From assembly GCA_947561715.1 (NCBI GenBank), contig OX387199.1, positions 9,181,001-9,245,000 of the forward strand: DNA of 64,000 bases, written 5' to 3'. The position numbers and the translations under genes are program-made. The notes beneath the pieces were generated by a model that was not told the origin of the DNA, ran no database searches, and saw only the letters and a list, made by a program, of their open reading frames with translations. Position 1 is the stretch's first letter, and each line of letters begins with the position of its first letter. Positions 35,601 to 49,174 of the stretch are shown in pieces. The stretch is from Ascidia mentula. Lineage: Eukaryota; Chordata; Ascidiacea; Phlebobranchia; Ascidiidae.

Positions 35601-38283
35601 CAGTTGGATAGCAATCGGGACAAATTTCTTGTCTGGACGCACATAGAACATCCCCATTGCGTTTGCACAATAAAGTGGCCTGCCTTCGAAGTCGTGATTG
35701 CGGGGAATTCCCTCTAGGTATCTTTTGTAGTCGGAAACGTAGATAAGACCAGCCTACAAGGTAAAATAGTTATGATGTTGTGTTACAAACGTGAAAGTAA
35801 CAGTTATTATATGGCGGCTTCCACTGGGGGAAAATCAATTGAGGAATATAGGAAATTACCTAAGGAACCAAATTATTCTGTTTAATACAGTGTTTAATTT
35901 TGATATAAAAGGTCTTAGAAATACCCAGTTTTCAAAAAAATAGCACCATTTGATTTATCATTCCACAACACATCTTTGGGCTAATTCCAGTACATGGGAT
36001 TCAGAGCGCAAAAACTTTCACACCTCCATTTCCTCTTGTAGGGTCTTTCCCTTTCTGAGCAACCCACACAAATCACTGTTTGTGACGTCAAACCCAGTAG
36101 GCAGCTCGTTGCATCGGTAAAAGGAAAGGGGACTGATTCCGTTCAATGTCACTCGACCCATGTATTCGTCGGTGTCCCAACTGAACACATAACAGTAAAG
36201 CATATGTTTTATTTCATATTGGTGTGATTCAGAATGAAAACAAACGACCAAATTTTAATGTTATGAGAATAGACGACACAATTTGTAAAATGCCAAAGCA
36301 TGCGACGCAAATGTTTGCGAACTGCCTCATGCATTTACCCGTCCATGGCATTAGGCTTCGCTCGTTCTAGAGAATGATGTTTATAAAGTCGGTGGTAGTC
36401 TTCCAACGTCGACAAACCCAGCACAGTAGCTGCGAAACAATCGTGATTGAAAACACTTATTTGTGGGCACGAACTAATTATTTTGTCTGACGCCAATAAA
36501 TTCACTGCCAAGCCGCCGTCGCAAAGTGCTGTGTACATACGGCCCTTCGTGCTTAAATTTTTCGAGAAATTATCGTCGTTCCATGCCGAACAAAAGCAAT
36601 TATTACCATCATTTGTAATAGTGGCCTGTAAACAATGTTGTTTGGTGAGTTACTGCCAGGGCCAAACCTAATAGGTCTCATTAGTAAGCTGCACTGTTAA
36701 AATCCATTAGGTCAAAGCAGTGACCTTGTCTTATTAAAAACAGAAATAGCTATATTTTGCAAAAACGATTTTAACTTCGTTATGTATTGTTATTTTAATC
36801 AATATCACATCTTACAGGATATGCGGTGTGCGTATGATTGCAGTAAAGCGTTCATGCGATATTTTTGTAGATCGCTATATCGCGCTTCATCCCTTTTGAA
36901 AAACTTCGGCAGATCCTCGTAGGTTGGAGCTTCCATCACGCGATTCATGCCCCATCCAAGCTGATCCCTTGTTGGTCTCGCAGACCAAGCGAATAACACT
37001 TTTCGTTCGTTGATCTCCTGGCTTCTCAGAGATCGCACATACTCGTTAGTAACGTTTTGTGGAAGTAAGGCTGAAAAAAGTCGAAAACAAAGGTCGACCC
37101 TCTCATGTCTGCTCAGTCTGTTAACAGTTTCGTTTGAAACCTGTGTTAGCATTTCAAATTACATTCAGTCTTATGCAGTTTGTATTGATGTCTTGTACTC
37201 GTATACGTATATTTGTGCTCATATTTCGCCGAGAAAAACAGGTCCCACATATGTTCATTCAAAAAATTACACTTTTTAAAGGATGCTGGTTGATAACAAA
37301 AATTGAAATATGTAATTTACAACATTATTTGTCATCGTTTTAGCAATTAGGACCGACCTTCTCCACGCGTCACTGCTATACAGTCTTCCACCCAATCATA
37401 AACAGGAAACTCAACTCGCTTGTTGCCAAGTTTCACAACGATCCGATCACACAGCCAATCGTCGTGACCACTACCATGCTCAAGTTCTGTGAAGTAAAGA
37501 AATTTGCAACAGCACGAAAAATCAGGGTCTTTTTGATGACAGATTTCCTCAACAAATATCTTAGTGTGTTTTGTCATATCACTCGCTTCATACAATGTTT
37601 CTGTTGCTTACGTTTTGTTTTGATGATGTTTATTCTTTTAAATATAGATAAGTGTAAGGTAAACCTTATTAGTTAGGGAAACAAGTTTATCACTTGTTGG
37701 AAAACTATAATTAATTATCACTGAAAATCGCCACAGGTTAATCTTGTATGCTTTTGACATAACCTGTAATTTAATTAATGAAGTTGTGCCGCAGTACAAT
37801 AATGTTAACAATTGCACGTAAAAGTTTACTCACTTATTTTGACTATGATTGGAAGACCCACGTTTATTGTTTTTATCTTGAAATGATTCACTTGTCCCGG
37901 CTCGAAATCGTTTGACCAGAAATGGTCTAACTTTTGCCAACCTGTGGATTCACCTTTCTCACCAACCAGGTTTAAGAAGAGGCTTGAGTTTGTTCCCGCT
38001 TCCGAATATGCATCGTCAGTCTAAAAATGTGAGTAAAGTTGCGTTTATTCATGCGTTATCTTGGCAGTACAGAGTATACGTTATGTGTATGACAACTATA
38101 GTTTATATTGCGACTGACGTAATATTTTAGTGAAGTATGGTAATATTTTAGTGAAGTATAGGCGATGGGTTGCTTTGAAATATGATTAAAGTAAGAGTTA
38201 CTTTTTCACTATATAACCTGGTACGATACCTTGATAGAAACACTGTACGTCACATTTCTTTCACTGAGCGTAGATTCTTCCAT
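32623..38283 (-). CDS. Lipoxygenase C (PLAT + lipoxygenase)
   Basis: Fourteen exons: 38230-38283, 37834-38020, 37358-37486, 36816-37070, 36339-36429, 36024-36180, 35499-35753, 34832-35024, 34482-34565, 34291-34409, 34088-34207, 33162-33296, 32967-33065 and 32623-32802. They total 2,058 nt and 685 residues. Exons 2-14 have exactly the lengths of gene B; only the first exon is shorter (18 codons). The iron-ligand motifs HFLYTH and HAAVN and the final Ile are intact, so an active fatty-acid dioxygenase is expected. The intron after exon 9 again starts with GC. Intron 11 carries a foldback element (33,366-33,738). The protein is closer to A and B than to D by eye. Confidence 0.88.
33366..33738. 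mobile_element. Foldback element with degenerate Penelope-type hammerhead ends
   Basis: Inverted arms of about 83 bp (33,366-33,449 and 33,653-33,738) flank about 200 bp in intron 11 of lipoxygenase C. Each arm contains the block GACGAAACGUC after a long stem-II-like hairpin (GUCU...GCC-GGAU-GGC...AGAC). The upstream core is CCGAGGA in one arm and lost in the other, so both motifs should be inactive. The same block occurs in a relic near 8,620. A link to Penelope-like terminal repeats is inferred from the minimal ACGU stem III. Confidence 0.55.
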
Positions 38284-38562
38284 CGTTTTTGTTCTTATCG
38301 CTAAAACAATACGGAAGCAAGTCCCAATAGTTCTTTAACTTTTTACTGGTCGGCCTAAAAGTGTGCAGATAAACAAATCATCAACAAATAACAAGTGCAA
38401 TTGTACATATCACTGCATCAGTTGCAACTTTGACAAAGGCGCAATACCAGCATGCGACAATTATTGCTTGCGGGCCGAACTTCATTTCTCTGTACATGAG
38501 GCTTAAGGCTACCTGAAATGTTTGTCAATAATTTGTTTTGCTAATATGCGGACCATTTATAA

Positions 38563-38868
38563 ATGCCCCACGGGCTAGTACGAGGCCCAGTAGTTGTGTC
38601 TGCTCTGTCTTATTTTTATATGGCCTTGCGGTCAACTCAACTCTATGACATATACTCGTTGAAAAACACTGTGGGTCTCACATGTTTTAAAAGCGGACAT
38701 GTCACAGAAAGAATCACACTTAACGACGGTACAAACACTGTAAAATTACAAGAATTACCAAGTTGTTTTTGGAATACTTCCGTTTGTACCTGTGAAAAGT
38801 ACGCATTTATTAACTGCGAATTTTATCATAAATCAGTGGTGCTGCACTTGTTATCTGGTAGTATGTAA
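38563..38868 (+). CDS. Unassigned open frame of 101 codons
   Basis: An ATG-initiated frame with several Cys residues (CFKSGHV, SCFWNTSVCTCEKY). I recognise no family. It may be a chance frame or one exon of an unknown plus-strand gene; no matching partner exons or splice sites were found. It is listed because it is the longest frame in this spacer that is not explained by something else. Confidence 0.15.
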   Translation: MPHGLVRGPVVVSALSYFYMALRSTQLYDIYSLKNTVGLTCFKSGHVTERITLNDGTNTVKLQELPSCFWNTSVCTCEKYAFINCEFYHKSVVLHLLSGSM

Positions 38869-39861
38869 ACTTTCATGATTTGTTGCTACCTGCTGACCTC
38901 ATACACGTACAGTTCTGTGGTATTACTAATCGTCAAATTACATGCTATCGCGTGGGTCATCCGGCGTGACTAACGTTTCTGAGCGGATTCGTAAACCAAA
39001 ACATATCGTTGTTTCAAGTCGTGCCGCAGAGCGTCACTACGGCGTAAACAATTGTGTTTCCGCTTTACCACGTTAAGAAGTAAGACATTTCTTGTCCTTC
39101 GTTGGCGTATTTGTTTACTGTTGAAAGCGATATCATTTGTTAGTGGTTGGTTGGTGTCCTCAATGCAGTAAAAATATCCAAAACTAGTTTTTGGGCTCAA
39201 TATTTTAGTAATTTTTTATATGATAGCTGTGTCGCTATAAATAACGCACACTAATTGCATAATTATAACACACGGGTTACTGTTATACGACGTATACTTA
39301 AATTGACCACAACAAAAGTAGAAGTCACGGCCGGTAGAAAAACGTGAAGTGCATTGATGTTGCCTTACAGCACAAAAACAAGTCACAGTTTCATATTCCT
39401 TAGGTTACAATCAGAGTTAGTATTTCTATAGTTTAAGTTGGTATTCTTGAGACAGTAACGCAAACGATCGACAGAGGTTCAATCGAGTCAAAACCTCGCC
39501 CAAGCGAAAGATATGTCGCAAATCGAGAATCATACAGGGAGCAAAATAATGTTACGGTACATTGACGGCAATAAAAGACCTAAATCCCATGTCTTACATA
39601 CGTGGCCGAAGATTGTGCCTACGTGCCGATGGACATGGAAAATCGTAGCCATTTTTCTGGTCCATTTCTTATGTCTGCACGCTGAATCACGGGCCGAGTG
39701 AAGATGAGTGATTGCGGTCGTGACACGAAAAATCGTGTGCACAAATATGTCAGCAGGACATGCAGTACGTTAAGCAGAATATATGCACATCTGGCACACT
39801 TGCAACGGAAACACTCTTTGAGCAATTTATATTTAGCTGGCCGGCAAGATTGTATGTAGTC

Positions 39862-39912
39862 ACACCAGGCTGCTGATGAGACCTTACAGGTCGAAACATT
39901 GGGCATCTGTGC
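39862..39912 (+). ncRNA. Decayed hammerhead ribozyme remnant
   Basis: It retains CUGAUGA, the full 5-bp stem II GACCU-UAC-AGGUC and GAAAC, identical to the 5.4-6.0 kb copies. The stem III and stem I partners are altered: the nucleotide expected at the cleavage site is G and stem I no longer pairs. It should therefore be inactive. Flanking words (gtcacaccagg) resemble the 55-kb copy. Confidence 0.6.
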
Positions 39913-41965
39913 GCAACTCACTGTATTTGATGCAAATGTTGCACTTGCAAAGTCCAGCGCGTATACAGATTTAAATTCATCACAAACCACATGCAAAGTA
40001 AACCATGTATGTCTCCGATTTTGAGAAGGGTGTTTGTTGCAACAAAAAATGTTTTAACCAGCATAATACCTACACAAGCAAATGGCCCAAGTTGACAAAA
40101 GCACAAAAATTTCGCTGATACAAGAACAAAAACGCTTATATGGCAAAAGTATTTGAAACAGTGCAACTAATATTGGGTTCCTTTATTTTTCACTATAACC
40201 CTCATTACAAAAACACCCAGCAGGAAGATAAACGATTTGTAACTAAGCCGACACTCTGCCATTAGTAAGTCAAACGTCTGTGACCAGTAAAGCCGACAAA
40301 TCCCATATAAAGCTGCCTTTCACGAGGCGGTCCATAATTGATGGCAATACAACGTTTCTTTTTTCGAGACCATATCGTACAGTTATATTTTGTTTATATT
40401 GTGCTCATTCATACCCTACAAAGCGCACGAATACTTCTCCCATTATTGTTCACTCGCAGATCATTGCCGTGGAAGTCGTAATCCAGTCACGGTTGATTAC
40501 TGGTTTTCGCCCAGATATGAGAACCTGGTCTCCCGTAATTAATGCCTGGCTTAATAAAGCGAAGCAAACATGGTTGATCATTTGAGTTAAGTACTCTTTT
40601 TGCTCGAAACTGACATAAGTCGTATGGTGCTATATTTTGATCCATAAATTTTAAAACAACATCATACAACACCACAGAATAAAAACAAGCATGTTGGGAC
40701 CATGTCTTAAAACTTGCAATATGTACAAAATATAGCATGTTGTAGGAAGATTGCAGCGTTAAAACAAGACCTCTTGTGTCATAATGCAATTGAACTATTA
40801 TCATCATTTGTCTGCCATGCGAAAATTGTACTGTGATGTACCTTCTCTCAACACTTTTATACAGTTGCCGAGCAATCAGTTGGTTCACAGCACCGATAAT
40901 GAGCACAGTAGTGTTCGAATCGTTTGCTTAACAAGGGTGAGCATTAGCTTTGACTTTCCTATTCATAGCAACACGTTTGTACCCAAAAAACACATGATTT
41001 TGGTTTGCAAGTAACTCTGTCGTCTCAGGAATGTAATTTAGCAAGAACCAGAAAAAAACACGAAACAAACACACTAAAGTAAAATCAAGTTTGTAGAAAT
41101 ACTGAATTTCAACACGACAATGACAAAGATACGCAAGCATTTAATCAGTCACTATAGTCAAAACAAGCATGAGGCTGCGCTGCGCTGGCTGATTGATTGC
41201 TACCAATCACCGTTCCTTCCGGTATTATTCATTGTAAGTAAGTTCAATAGTGTGCTTACAAGGCGCTCAACGCTCGCTAACATCGCAACAACGAGGGCCG
41301 TTTTACAACTGTTCATCAAACCATGCTGTTGAAGATTTAGGTTCATAATACAGCCGCGGCGCTTGGGTCGATTTCCTGTTTGTGGATTTTCTTCAACACT
41401 TGCGTTTAGCTAAAGTGTTTAATTTAAAGGATCTACACGTAAAAATAACTGTATTTTGTGCCCAGGACTGAAGCAGCATTAAAAAGCATCTATTTACTGA
41501 CTTAAACATTGGCTACGTGGTAATACAGCCATTTGATCACGTCGGTGTTTAATACGTACTATATTTATAGTGAATACTCCTGATCATCACGTAACACAGA
41601 AGTTTACTCTTTAACCACAAAACGCAACACGACGTGTGTATCACCCACTAACATTAACAACCTTCACCAGCCAGACAACAGAACCCACACACTTCTTCAG
41701 ACATATAATGTGCTCGGTTCATAACGTCCAATTGACGGTTGTGCAAAATATCAAAATTCAGTTACGATGAAGCGGAAATATTATTCGCAAAAACGAATCT
41801 GCGTTTACATGAATAACTAACAAAATACTTCTTTGGGTATATTAAAAATTACGCCCAAGCAAAATGGAATTCTGCATATAGGTCTACTAATTCCACACAC
41901 AAAATGCAACTGATAAAACAATAATTGTAACTTTTAAAAGTGCGTGCAATAAAGTTGGAGGTATG

Positions 41966-44900
41966 TCATATGGTGATGCCAAAGGGAATTCTTTCTGGCA
42001 GGAGGTAAGTATAAGGGTGATCTAGTTTGGAATTACGCTCCTTGATCTTTTCCGAGAACTTTTCAAGGTCGGCTTTGAATTCACTCTGATGCCGAAGAGT
42101 TTCATTATCAATAAACTGACGCTGAGGAAATTCACCGAGGTATACCTGCACAAATTCGCTATATTTCAACAAGTTTATCAGAATAAACGTAAATAATTCA
42201 AATACAGGCGCGCTGAGTAAAGAAGCAACACGTTTTAAATGCTTTCGACTTATTAGGTCTCTGAATGCAGCTCACTCAAGACATATTATCACCATTGCTT
42301 ACAGGAGAAACGACATGATTGTAACATTTCCTGTACTTTTTTTGCCATGTAATTGTTTGTGTTCTAAACAAATTTGTCGACTGAAGAAGTTTGTCTTACA
42401 TTGACGCCTTTTTTAACGAACTAATAAAATGTTTAATTTTTGTGAAAGGTAACTCACCTCATTAGCGGGATATGTGGAAAGAACGTAAGCAAAGGCAATC
42501 AGTACCCCGCTTACTCTTACTCCTGGAAGGGCCAGCATGATCCTTTGCAACGAACCCTAATCGAAAGGAAATTGAACATATTATTACCCTTTTGGTCTGC
42601 GACAGTTGTATTCATCGTTACAACATAAAGTTCGTTAAAATTTTCCATTGTATACTTTCTGCATTAAAATTCAAGCGAAACTGAACGTGAAAATAGTAAC
42701 GTAGGTGTTGTTTGTGTGCACGTATGAATTCATGTTACCTCGCCTTTTTTGGGCGGTGGTAGCATCATGCCTCCTGTTGCGTTGGGAATGAATTTGTAAG
42801 TGTCGAACTGGCCGAAGTTGACTGCAGCGTGTTGTGCCGTGCTTGTATACATTAGGGTAAGACAGACATCAAGCTTCGAAAACAGAATTTTTAGTTGAAA
42901 ATCTTTAAAACGTCTTTTCAAAAAATGTTAACTCACAAAAGATGTAAGTTATACTTGGTTGTGACGCCAACATTTACACATTTATTTGTTAAATTGATAC
43001 AGCTTGTTAGTGTACGGAATATCATTTGAAACAAACACTCTTTTCCATTACCAACTCGTTATACGTCCCAATTCGCTCCGGAAATCCTCTCCTGTTACCA
43101 TCTTGCCAAGCAATACCCTCATCAACAACATCCCTCCACCAGTCCTGCAATTCATAGTCTTCTTCCACATCCTTAAAGCATTGGTTTGTTTAGACCACGT
43201 CTTTGACATAGCCGTATAACGTAATATCTAATGTTTCTTTTGCCTACCTTGTCGCACTTGTAATAAATACTCAGAACACCATTGACGAACTTTCTCGTGA
43301 TTTCCCACAGTTCCAATGTGTCATCGCGGTAATGATAGTTTGGAAGAAGTTCTGGATCGTCCAAACCTAAGTTTTGTCCCAGTTGAAGAATAAATCAAGT
43401 TTTCGTAGTTGTTACGCTGTTTTAAGTCTTACCCAATTTCTTCAACAACTTGGGAATAACCAAATCCTCGAAGTTAAAAAACTCTTTGTAAATCTTTCGC
43501 ACCATTTCCGACGCCGCTGTTTGATGCACACAATTAAGTTAATTTCTCAACCCTTTTTCATAAATTTGCTTTTCAAAAACTTGACCCAAATTAAATACAC
43601 TACTTAGGCTAAATACATGTGTTTAGAAATAAAGGAAAGTTTTTGAAAACCATGCAGAATTGTTTATAGAGCCAGAACTATTCTCCAATAGTCAACCTTA
43701 TATCTTATACCTTTTGTCAACAATGCCTTTTTAATTCATTGCAGCATTTAACTTTGAAAGTGGCCTACATTAACCTCGTACTTACAGATTCCAGAAGCTT
43801 TTTGTGCCCTGCCTGACGGTGGAATTAGATTCTGCCGAGCTTCCAGATTGATTACGGCTGTGTTGGTAACAAGGTTTCTCAGCAATTTGTAGACAGGGTG
43901 GGCTTTTGGCAGGCAACGAAACAGGGCGATGCCCACAGTCTCCATGACGCCGTGTGTTTTCAAAAAGTGCACTATCCACTGCAAACATAGGACACGTTAT
44001 TGGAATCTCGTCGCATAAACATGTTTTACTTGTGTCTCGATAAAAAATTATGTCGTTATGCATATTTAGAATATTTTGTCACCGTAACAAGGAATCCTAA
44101 ATGTCAACATAAATGGAAGATCTAGCCAAAAATTAATTTTTGATGCAATAAAATGAAATTATACTGAACACAGCCAGGAAAACATTTTTAAAAGCATACA
44201 TTAACTGTCTCCTTTGGCGCCAAGGAAACAAAATTTATTATTAGCATTACCTTTGTTTGTTTGTTTTTTTAAATCACGTTATAGTGACAAGTCTATGCAT
44301 TGTACCTGATGATACGTGGTTTCGGCGCATTTGAAATACATCTTCGCCGAAAGCCAGTCCCATTTGCTGTCAGATGCGGTAAAAAGATGGCTGCGGTCAT
44401 TTGGCACCAACTGAATAGCAATTGGAACGAAGTGCTTGTCCGCACGCACGTAGAACAGACACTGGGCATCAGCACAGTATATGGGACGCCCTTCGAAATC
44501 GTGATTGCGGGAAATTCCCTCGAGGTACTTCCGATAGTCGGCAACATAAACGCGACCGGCCTGATTGGAATTAATTTTAAATCCAAGCATTAGAAACTTT
44601 CAGGTTTTATGTTTTGCTATTTGAGGTTATTTGTGACTTATGCAATCTACCAAGGTCATGTTTAACGACTTCGAGTCACACCTTCATTTCGTCTTCTAAA
44701 GTCCTTCCGTTTCTAAGCAATCCGCACAAATCGTCATTAGTGACACTGAAACCAAAGGGTAACTCCCTGCATCGATAAAAGGAAGAAGGACTGATCCCGT
44801 TCAAAGTGTTGCGCCCCATAAATTCATCCGTATCCCACCTGGAAGGAAAGATATTTTGACTCTCTTGTATCTTCGTTATTATTTTACTTGAACACCTAAA

Positions 44901-46482
44901 AAAGAATGAGAAATGCATACCCTTCTAATGCGTCGTGATCAGACTGTTCAACGAAGTGACATTTGTAAAGTCTGTGGTAATCTTCCAGCTTGTTCAATCC
45001 TAGGCCAACAGCTACAAAAACAATTTCTAGTTAAAAAGTTTATAAATTGCCTCAACCTTGATCTGTTTCGGAACTTCACGTTGTTAAAACATTTAAGTTA
45101 ATGTCTGGAAGACTATGGTTTGGAACAATGTTTAATGTTGTGTATTCTTTTTTTTATGAAACTTTTGCTCTGGAAGAAAATTGTCAATTGGAAAAACAAC
45201 AAATTAAATTGAATAAAAGTTACTGCAAGGGTTACTCACAGGAAATTCTATGTGCGTATGCCTGGATTAGTGCGTTTAAGCGTATTTTCTTCAACCCGCT
45301 CTCCCGTATCTCTTCCCTCTTGAATAACTTTGGAAGATCGTCATATGTAGTCGCCTCAAGCACTCTATTCATCCCCCAAGCGAGGTTATTCTTTGTGGGT
45401 CGCAGTGACCACGCAAAGGTCACCTTATTTTGGTTTACTTCGTTTCGTCGAAGGGATTTAACATAGGCGTTTGTGACCTTCTGGGGTAGTTGAGCTGTTG
45501 AAAACCGTTAAGACGGTAAGCAGTATAGGTGTCTTTGTCTTTGTGACACCACAGTATGAAACATTTTTGTGCAAATGTTTTATACCTTTTCAGTTTACGA
45601 AACCTCACAGTATGCGTGAAAAAGCGAAATGGAATTTAGTTTTGAAACTCGAACCCTACACCATAACAAAAAAAATTAGTTGAGTCTGGTTTCGAGACAA
45701 ACATTAAACCACTCCGCTTTTTTGGTAATTGGTAAGTTTTTTTGTAGTTTATACGAAATTGGTGCAAAATACTGGTTGGGCTAAAACCAAACCAATACTG
45801 ACACACGACTTGAATAGGAAAAATAATTGCTTATCACAACCAACCTTCGCCCCTCGTTACTTCCACTAAATCCTCGATCCAATCGTAAACGGGAAACTCG
45901 ACGCGACTACTTTTAGTCTTAACAACGATTCGGTCGCACAACCATTGGTCTAAACCCCTCCTGTGGTCGAGCTCTGTCACACAAATGGTATTTATATATA
46001 TGTATAACTTTTTGCAGGTATCAAAAAACAACAAAGCTCTTTTTCCAACCCTTCCTTACTGAGTCGCACTATTATGGGAGGGCCAATGTCGGAAGAGGTG
46101 ATTTTGAAGTGTTCTACTTGACCGCGCTCGAAATTTTGTGTCCAAAAATTGTCAAGGTTGTGCCAATCGGTTGACGAACCGTCCTCGCCAATCAGTTCAA
46201 TCGCGACGGTGGACTGGGTACCTGCTTCTGCAGACGCGTCGCTGGTCTAAACGAAAGCGGTAGTTATGCAAATAAATAATTCTATGTTTGATGCAAATTG
46301 GAGCGTATATTTCAGAAAGGTAAACCAAAGCTAGAAGTCGGCTGACAAACATATATAATTGTAAACGATTACCAAATGCATGGGTTTCTCTTCATTACCA
46401 CTTTTTTAGTGAACGTTACCTGTATGGAAACGTTGTATGTCACGGAATCGAATGAATGACGTCGTTTATTGCCTTCGTTCAT
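41966..46482 (-). CDS. Lipoxygenase D (PLAT + lipoxygenase), divergent member
   Basis: Fourteen exons: 46420-46482, 46060-46246, 45845-45973, 45240-45494, 44921-45011, 44682-44838, 44306-44560, 43786-43978, 43433-43516, 43248-43366, 43052-43171, 42739-42873, 42458-42556 and 41966-42145. They total 2,067 nt and 688 residues. Exons 2-14 have the same lengths as in gene B. The ligand motifs are HFLKTH and HAAVN, and the protein ends in Ile. Unlike genes A-C the intron after exon 9 has a normal GT donor, and the sequence is the most divergent of the four. Its first four exons and upstream DNA are repeated in inverted orientation at 60,930-62,136. Expected role: fatty-acid dioxygenase. Confidence 0.88.
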
Positions 46483-47639
46483 TTCTGGACAATTGTTCAG
46501 ATTTCACATCAGCAATTTTCTTGCAAATCAATAATCAAGTAAAAAATATTAAAATTGTAAAAATTATTGGAAGTTGTATTTAAACTACTTAAAATGGTAA
46601 ACCTCAAAACACAGTACAACTTTCTAAATATGCTCACAAGCATAACGTCCAATGCGCTAATTCTAGTGGCAACTAGTGGAATAAAAATAGTTGTCACATT
46701 TATTCGATTAAAACAATGCATACTAAAGGTCCTCACTGGTCGTTGTTTTGTCTCAAACCAAAGGATGCTTTCATTAGACTTTTACCGGATGTAATCTTAC
46801 ACCATGCAGTGAATCAGTTCTTGCCCAAACAGATGCTTCTATTTTCTGTTGACATGCGGCAGTAACTCCACGTTTACTCAAACGTTTTACAAAGTAACGG
46901 AGCCAGTCTGTTTTGCCATTGCATAATGAAATGTTATTGCTGGTTTATTCAAGCAGCCTTTAAAAACCGTAATTCTGACGTTGCATATAATGACGACTAT
47001 TGGAGTTTTTTCTTCAAATTACTGATTTTAGGCAAAAATCTCAAAAAAATACATTGTGGAAATGAGTCTTGCGTCAAATATCTTCTGATTTACATTCACG
47101 AAACTTGTTTACATTGAACCAAAGTGCATTTGAATTTCCTGAAGTAAAAGTGTTTGCTGATGTGGAGTTGCGACACATACGCATGGGAATTCATTCAGAC
47201 TCTGCTTTAACAGTTGCATATGACCATGCTAAGACGACCGTTGATTTTTTTTTGCACACTAACTGACTTTGGACAAAAAATAGCAAAAAAACAAACAATT
47301 TACTCGTGTGTAAAAGACAAAACCGATAATTTTGTCCTGGCAGGTGTTAAGGAATTATCTCTGCATGTTAAGATGATTTTCAACAAACAATCTTATCAAT
47401 CGCAACAATGTTCCCGGAAAAAAGGTTACTACATTGTATATGTAAAAATCCAGTTCCTCATCAATGGACAGCGCAAGGACATTTTAACGTTCTTGTGCGT
47501 TTTTTTAATCAGTAATCAAATGTTACAGCGGAGTTGGGAAGACATTTGCTGAAAGATACAACATTTAAACATATTTTTCAATGAATGTCGATGCAAACAT
47601 CCCAACGCGCTGAAAGCATGTTGTTAATAACATATGCAT

Positions 47640-47850
47640 ACTTCCTGTATATGTTTTACCAATAAGGTTCACAGGCTTGGCAGCCCAGGCACTGCAGCCA
47701 AGCTTGTTCAGTCACTTTTTTTTCGATAAGCCGGAGCAAGATCTGAAAAACCAGTCTACCGTTGAGATTTGAACTCACGACCCTGTGCTAATTAGGCCCA
47801 AATTTCTACCGATTAAGCACATTGCGATTTCAGGCGGGTAATTATGTGAC
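47640..47850 (-). repeat. tRNA-like SINE remnant
   Basis: Read on the minus strand, the sequence has a B-box-like word GAGTTCAAATCTC and an A-box-like word TTAATCGGTAGA at tRNA-like spacing. An unrelated tail rich in gcttggctgcagtgc follows. The matching copy in the other arm is at about 59,715-59,900 on the plus strand. It does not fold as an intact tRNA, so a tRNA-derived SINE or tRNA pseudogene is the likely reading. Confidence 0.4.
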
Positions 47851-49174
47851 CAAACACGTTTGTGACTGCATGGCCGAGCGAGTAAACGAGACACCAAACT
47901 ACTAACTGGAAGAGCGAGGAACAAGCAACTAGTTACTGTAGTAATTGGGGTGGAAGGATTACAAAGCGTTTTCATAATGGAGTTTCAGTTACGCAGGAGA
48001 GCTCAAACTCAGTGTAATCCTTCGTTCCGTCTGTGTTTTTGGGGTTGTGTGGAGAAACAGTCAGGAAACATTAATAGATATTTCCTGCCGCAAGTGTTGT
48101 TTACAAATCCTCACCCGACCAAGTATTCGTCTCACGTGATCGATTCAGCGTGACTGCAGTTGTTGTATGATGTAATCAAACGTGATATTACCACAGCAGT
48201 GAGAAGATGAGCTTTGCACTGAATCTTATATTGCAAATAATGATCTGTTGTGGTGATTTTGTCCAATACGTCTTCTGAAAACTGTGTCTTTAAAAGGTAT
48301 AGCAGCATTGTTATACATCTGTAACGGATATCCTTGATAGCCTCGGTTGCACAACACAATCTTGCATTTTCCGCGTTTTCCACATTTTCATCATTTCATG
48401 GTATGTTGCCACTTTTGTGAAGCGTTTCGTTTAAAGTCGGTTCTCCAAATTTTCATTCTTTTACTTGCTAGTGTTGTTGTTGTGACAAGTTTTATTTATT
48501 AATTTAGCAGTTTCGAACGCACTAACCACCACACGTTGATTGTTACATTGCAGAGTCTTCTTATTTCAGGTGATTGCGATTTGAAATAGCGTGTGTCTAC
48601 ATTTTTTCATTCTTGGTCGCGTCAGGGCGAGACTACATAATTCCGCGGGTGATAAGGAAAGGCGGTAAGGAAAGGAGGAAAGGTTTCCCTGCTGTTAGTT
48701 GAACGGTTATGCATATCGGTGTTTGGCAGTTGAAGTCTCATTGCAAGTATATCGAAGTAAAGGAGAGTGAGCAAACAGCCGTGCTGCAACGAGCCAGACT
48801 CCACATCTGCAGTGTAAACAAAAATGAAGCACTGAGACATAAATGTTTGCGGACAAGAAGTTAACCATTAACCAAGCTCTGTTGTCCAACATAATGGCGA
48901 TATACCAGGTGGATACTTGGACTGAGGCAAACCGGTCGTGTGACCAGCTTTGGGGCAATCCAACAATGCGATTTTGTTGTGCTGTGTCAGTTATCGACCA
49001 AGTTTGTATTGGGCGGCTATAGTGAAGGCACGATTAATATGCTGTAAGTATGTAATTTATTGTAAAATTCTGCCTTGAATGATTTAGCAATACAAGGAAG
49101 ACTATATCTTTATTTTAATAGTTTTGTTATTTAGGTCACATACCAAAGTAAGCGGATAAATTTTTTGCCTAAAA

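Larger units (their letters stand above)
38284..41965. other. Intergenic region between lipoxygenases C and D
   Basis: About 3.7 kb without a supported gene. It contains a short direct repeat at about 38,117-38,160 (gtaatattttagtgaagta twice), an unassigned open frame at 38,563-38,868 and a decayed hammerhead repeat at about 39,862-39,912. The promoter of gene C should lie just right of 38,283. Confidence 0.5.

Noticed and set aside
36655-36725. Words aggtctcattagtaagctgcactg resembling the 293-bp ribozyme family
   Set aside because: Too little remains: the core is mutated and stem II does not pair. Not counted as a copy.
39619-40166. Overlapping open frames of 82-125 codons on the minus strand
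   Set aside because: They have no domain character, no splice partners and overlap a decayed ribozyme repeat on the other strand.
47760-47850. A functional tRNA gene
   Set aside because: A- and B-box-like words are present, but I cannot pair an acceptor stem or a proper anticodon arm, and the tail fits a SINE better.
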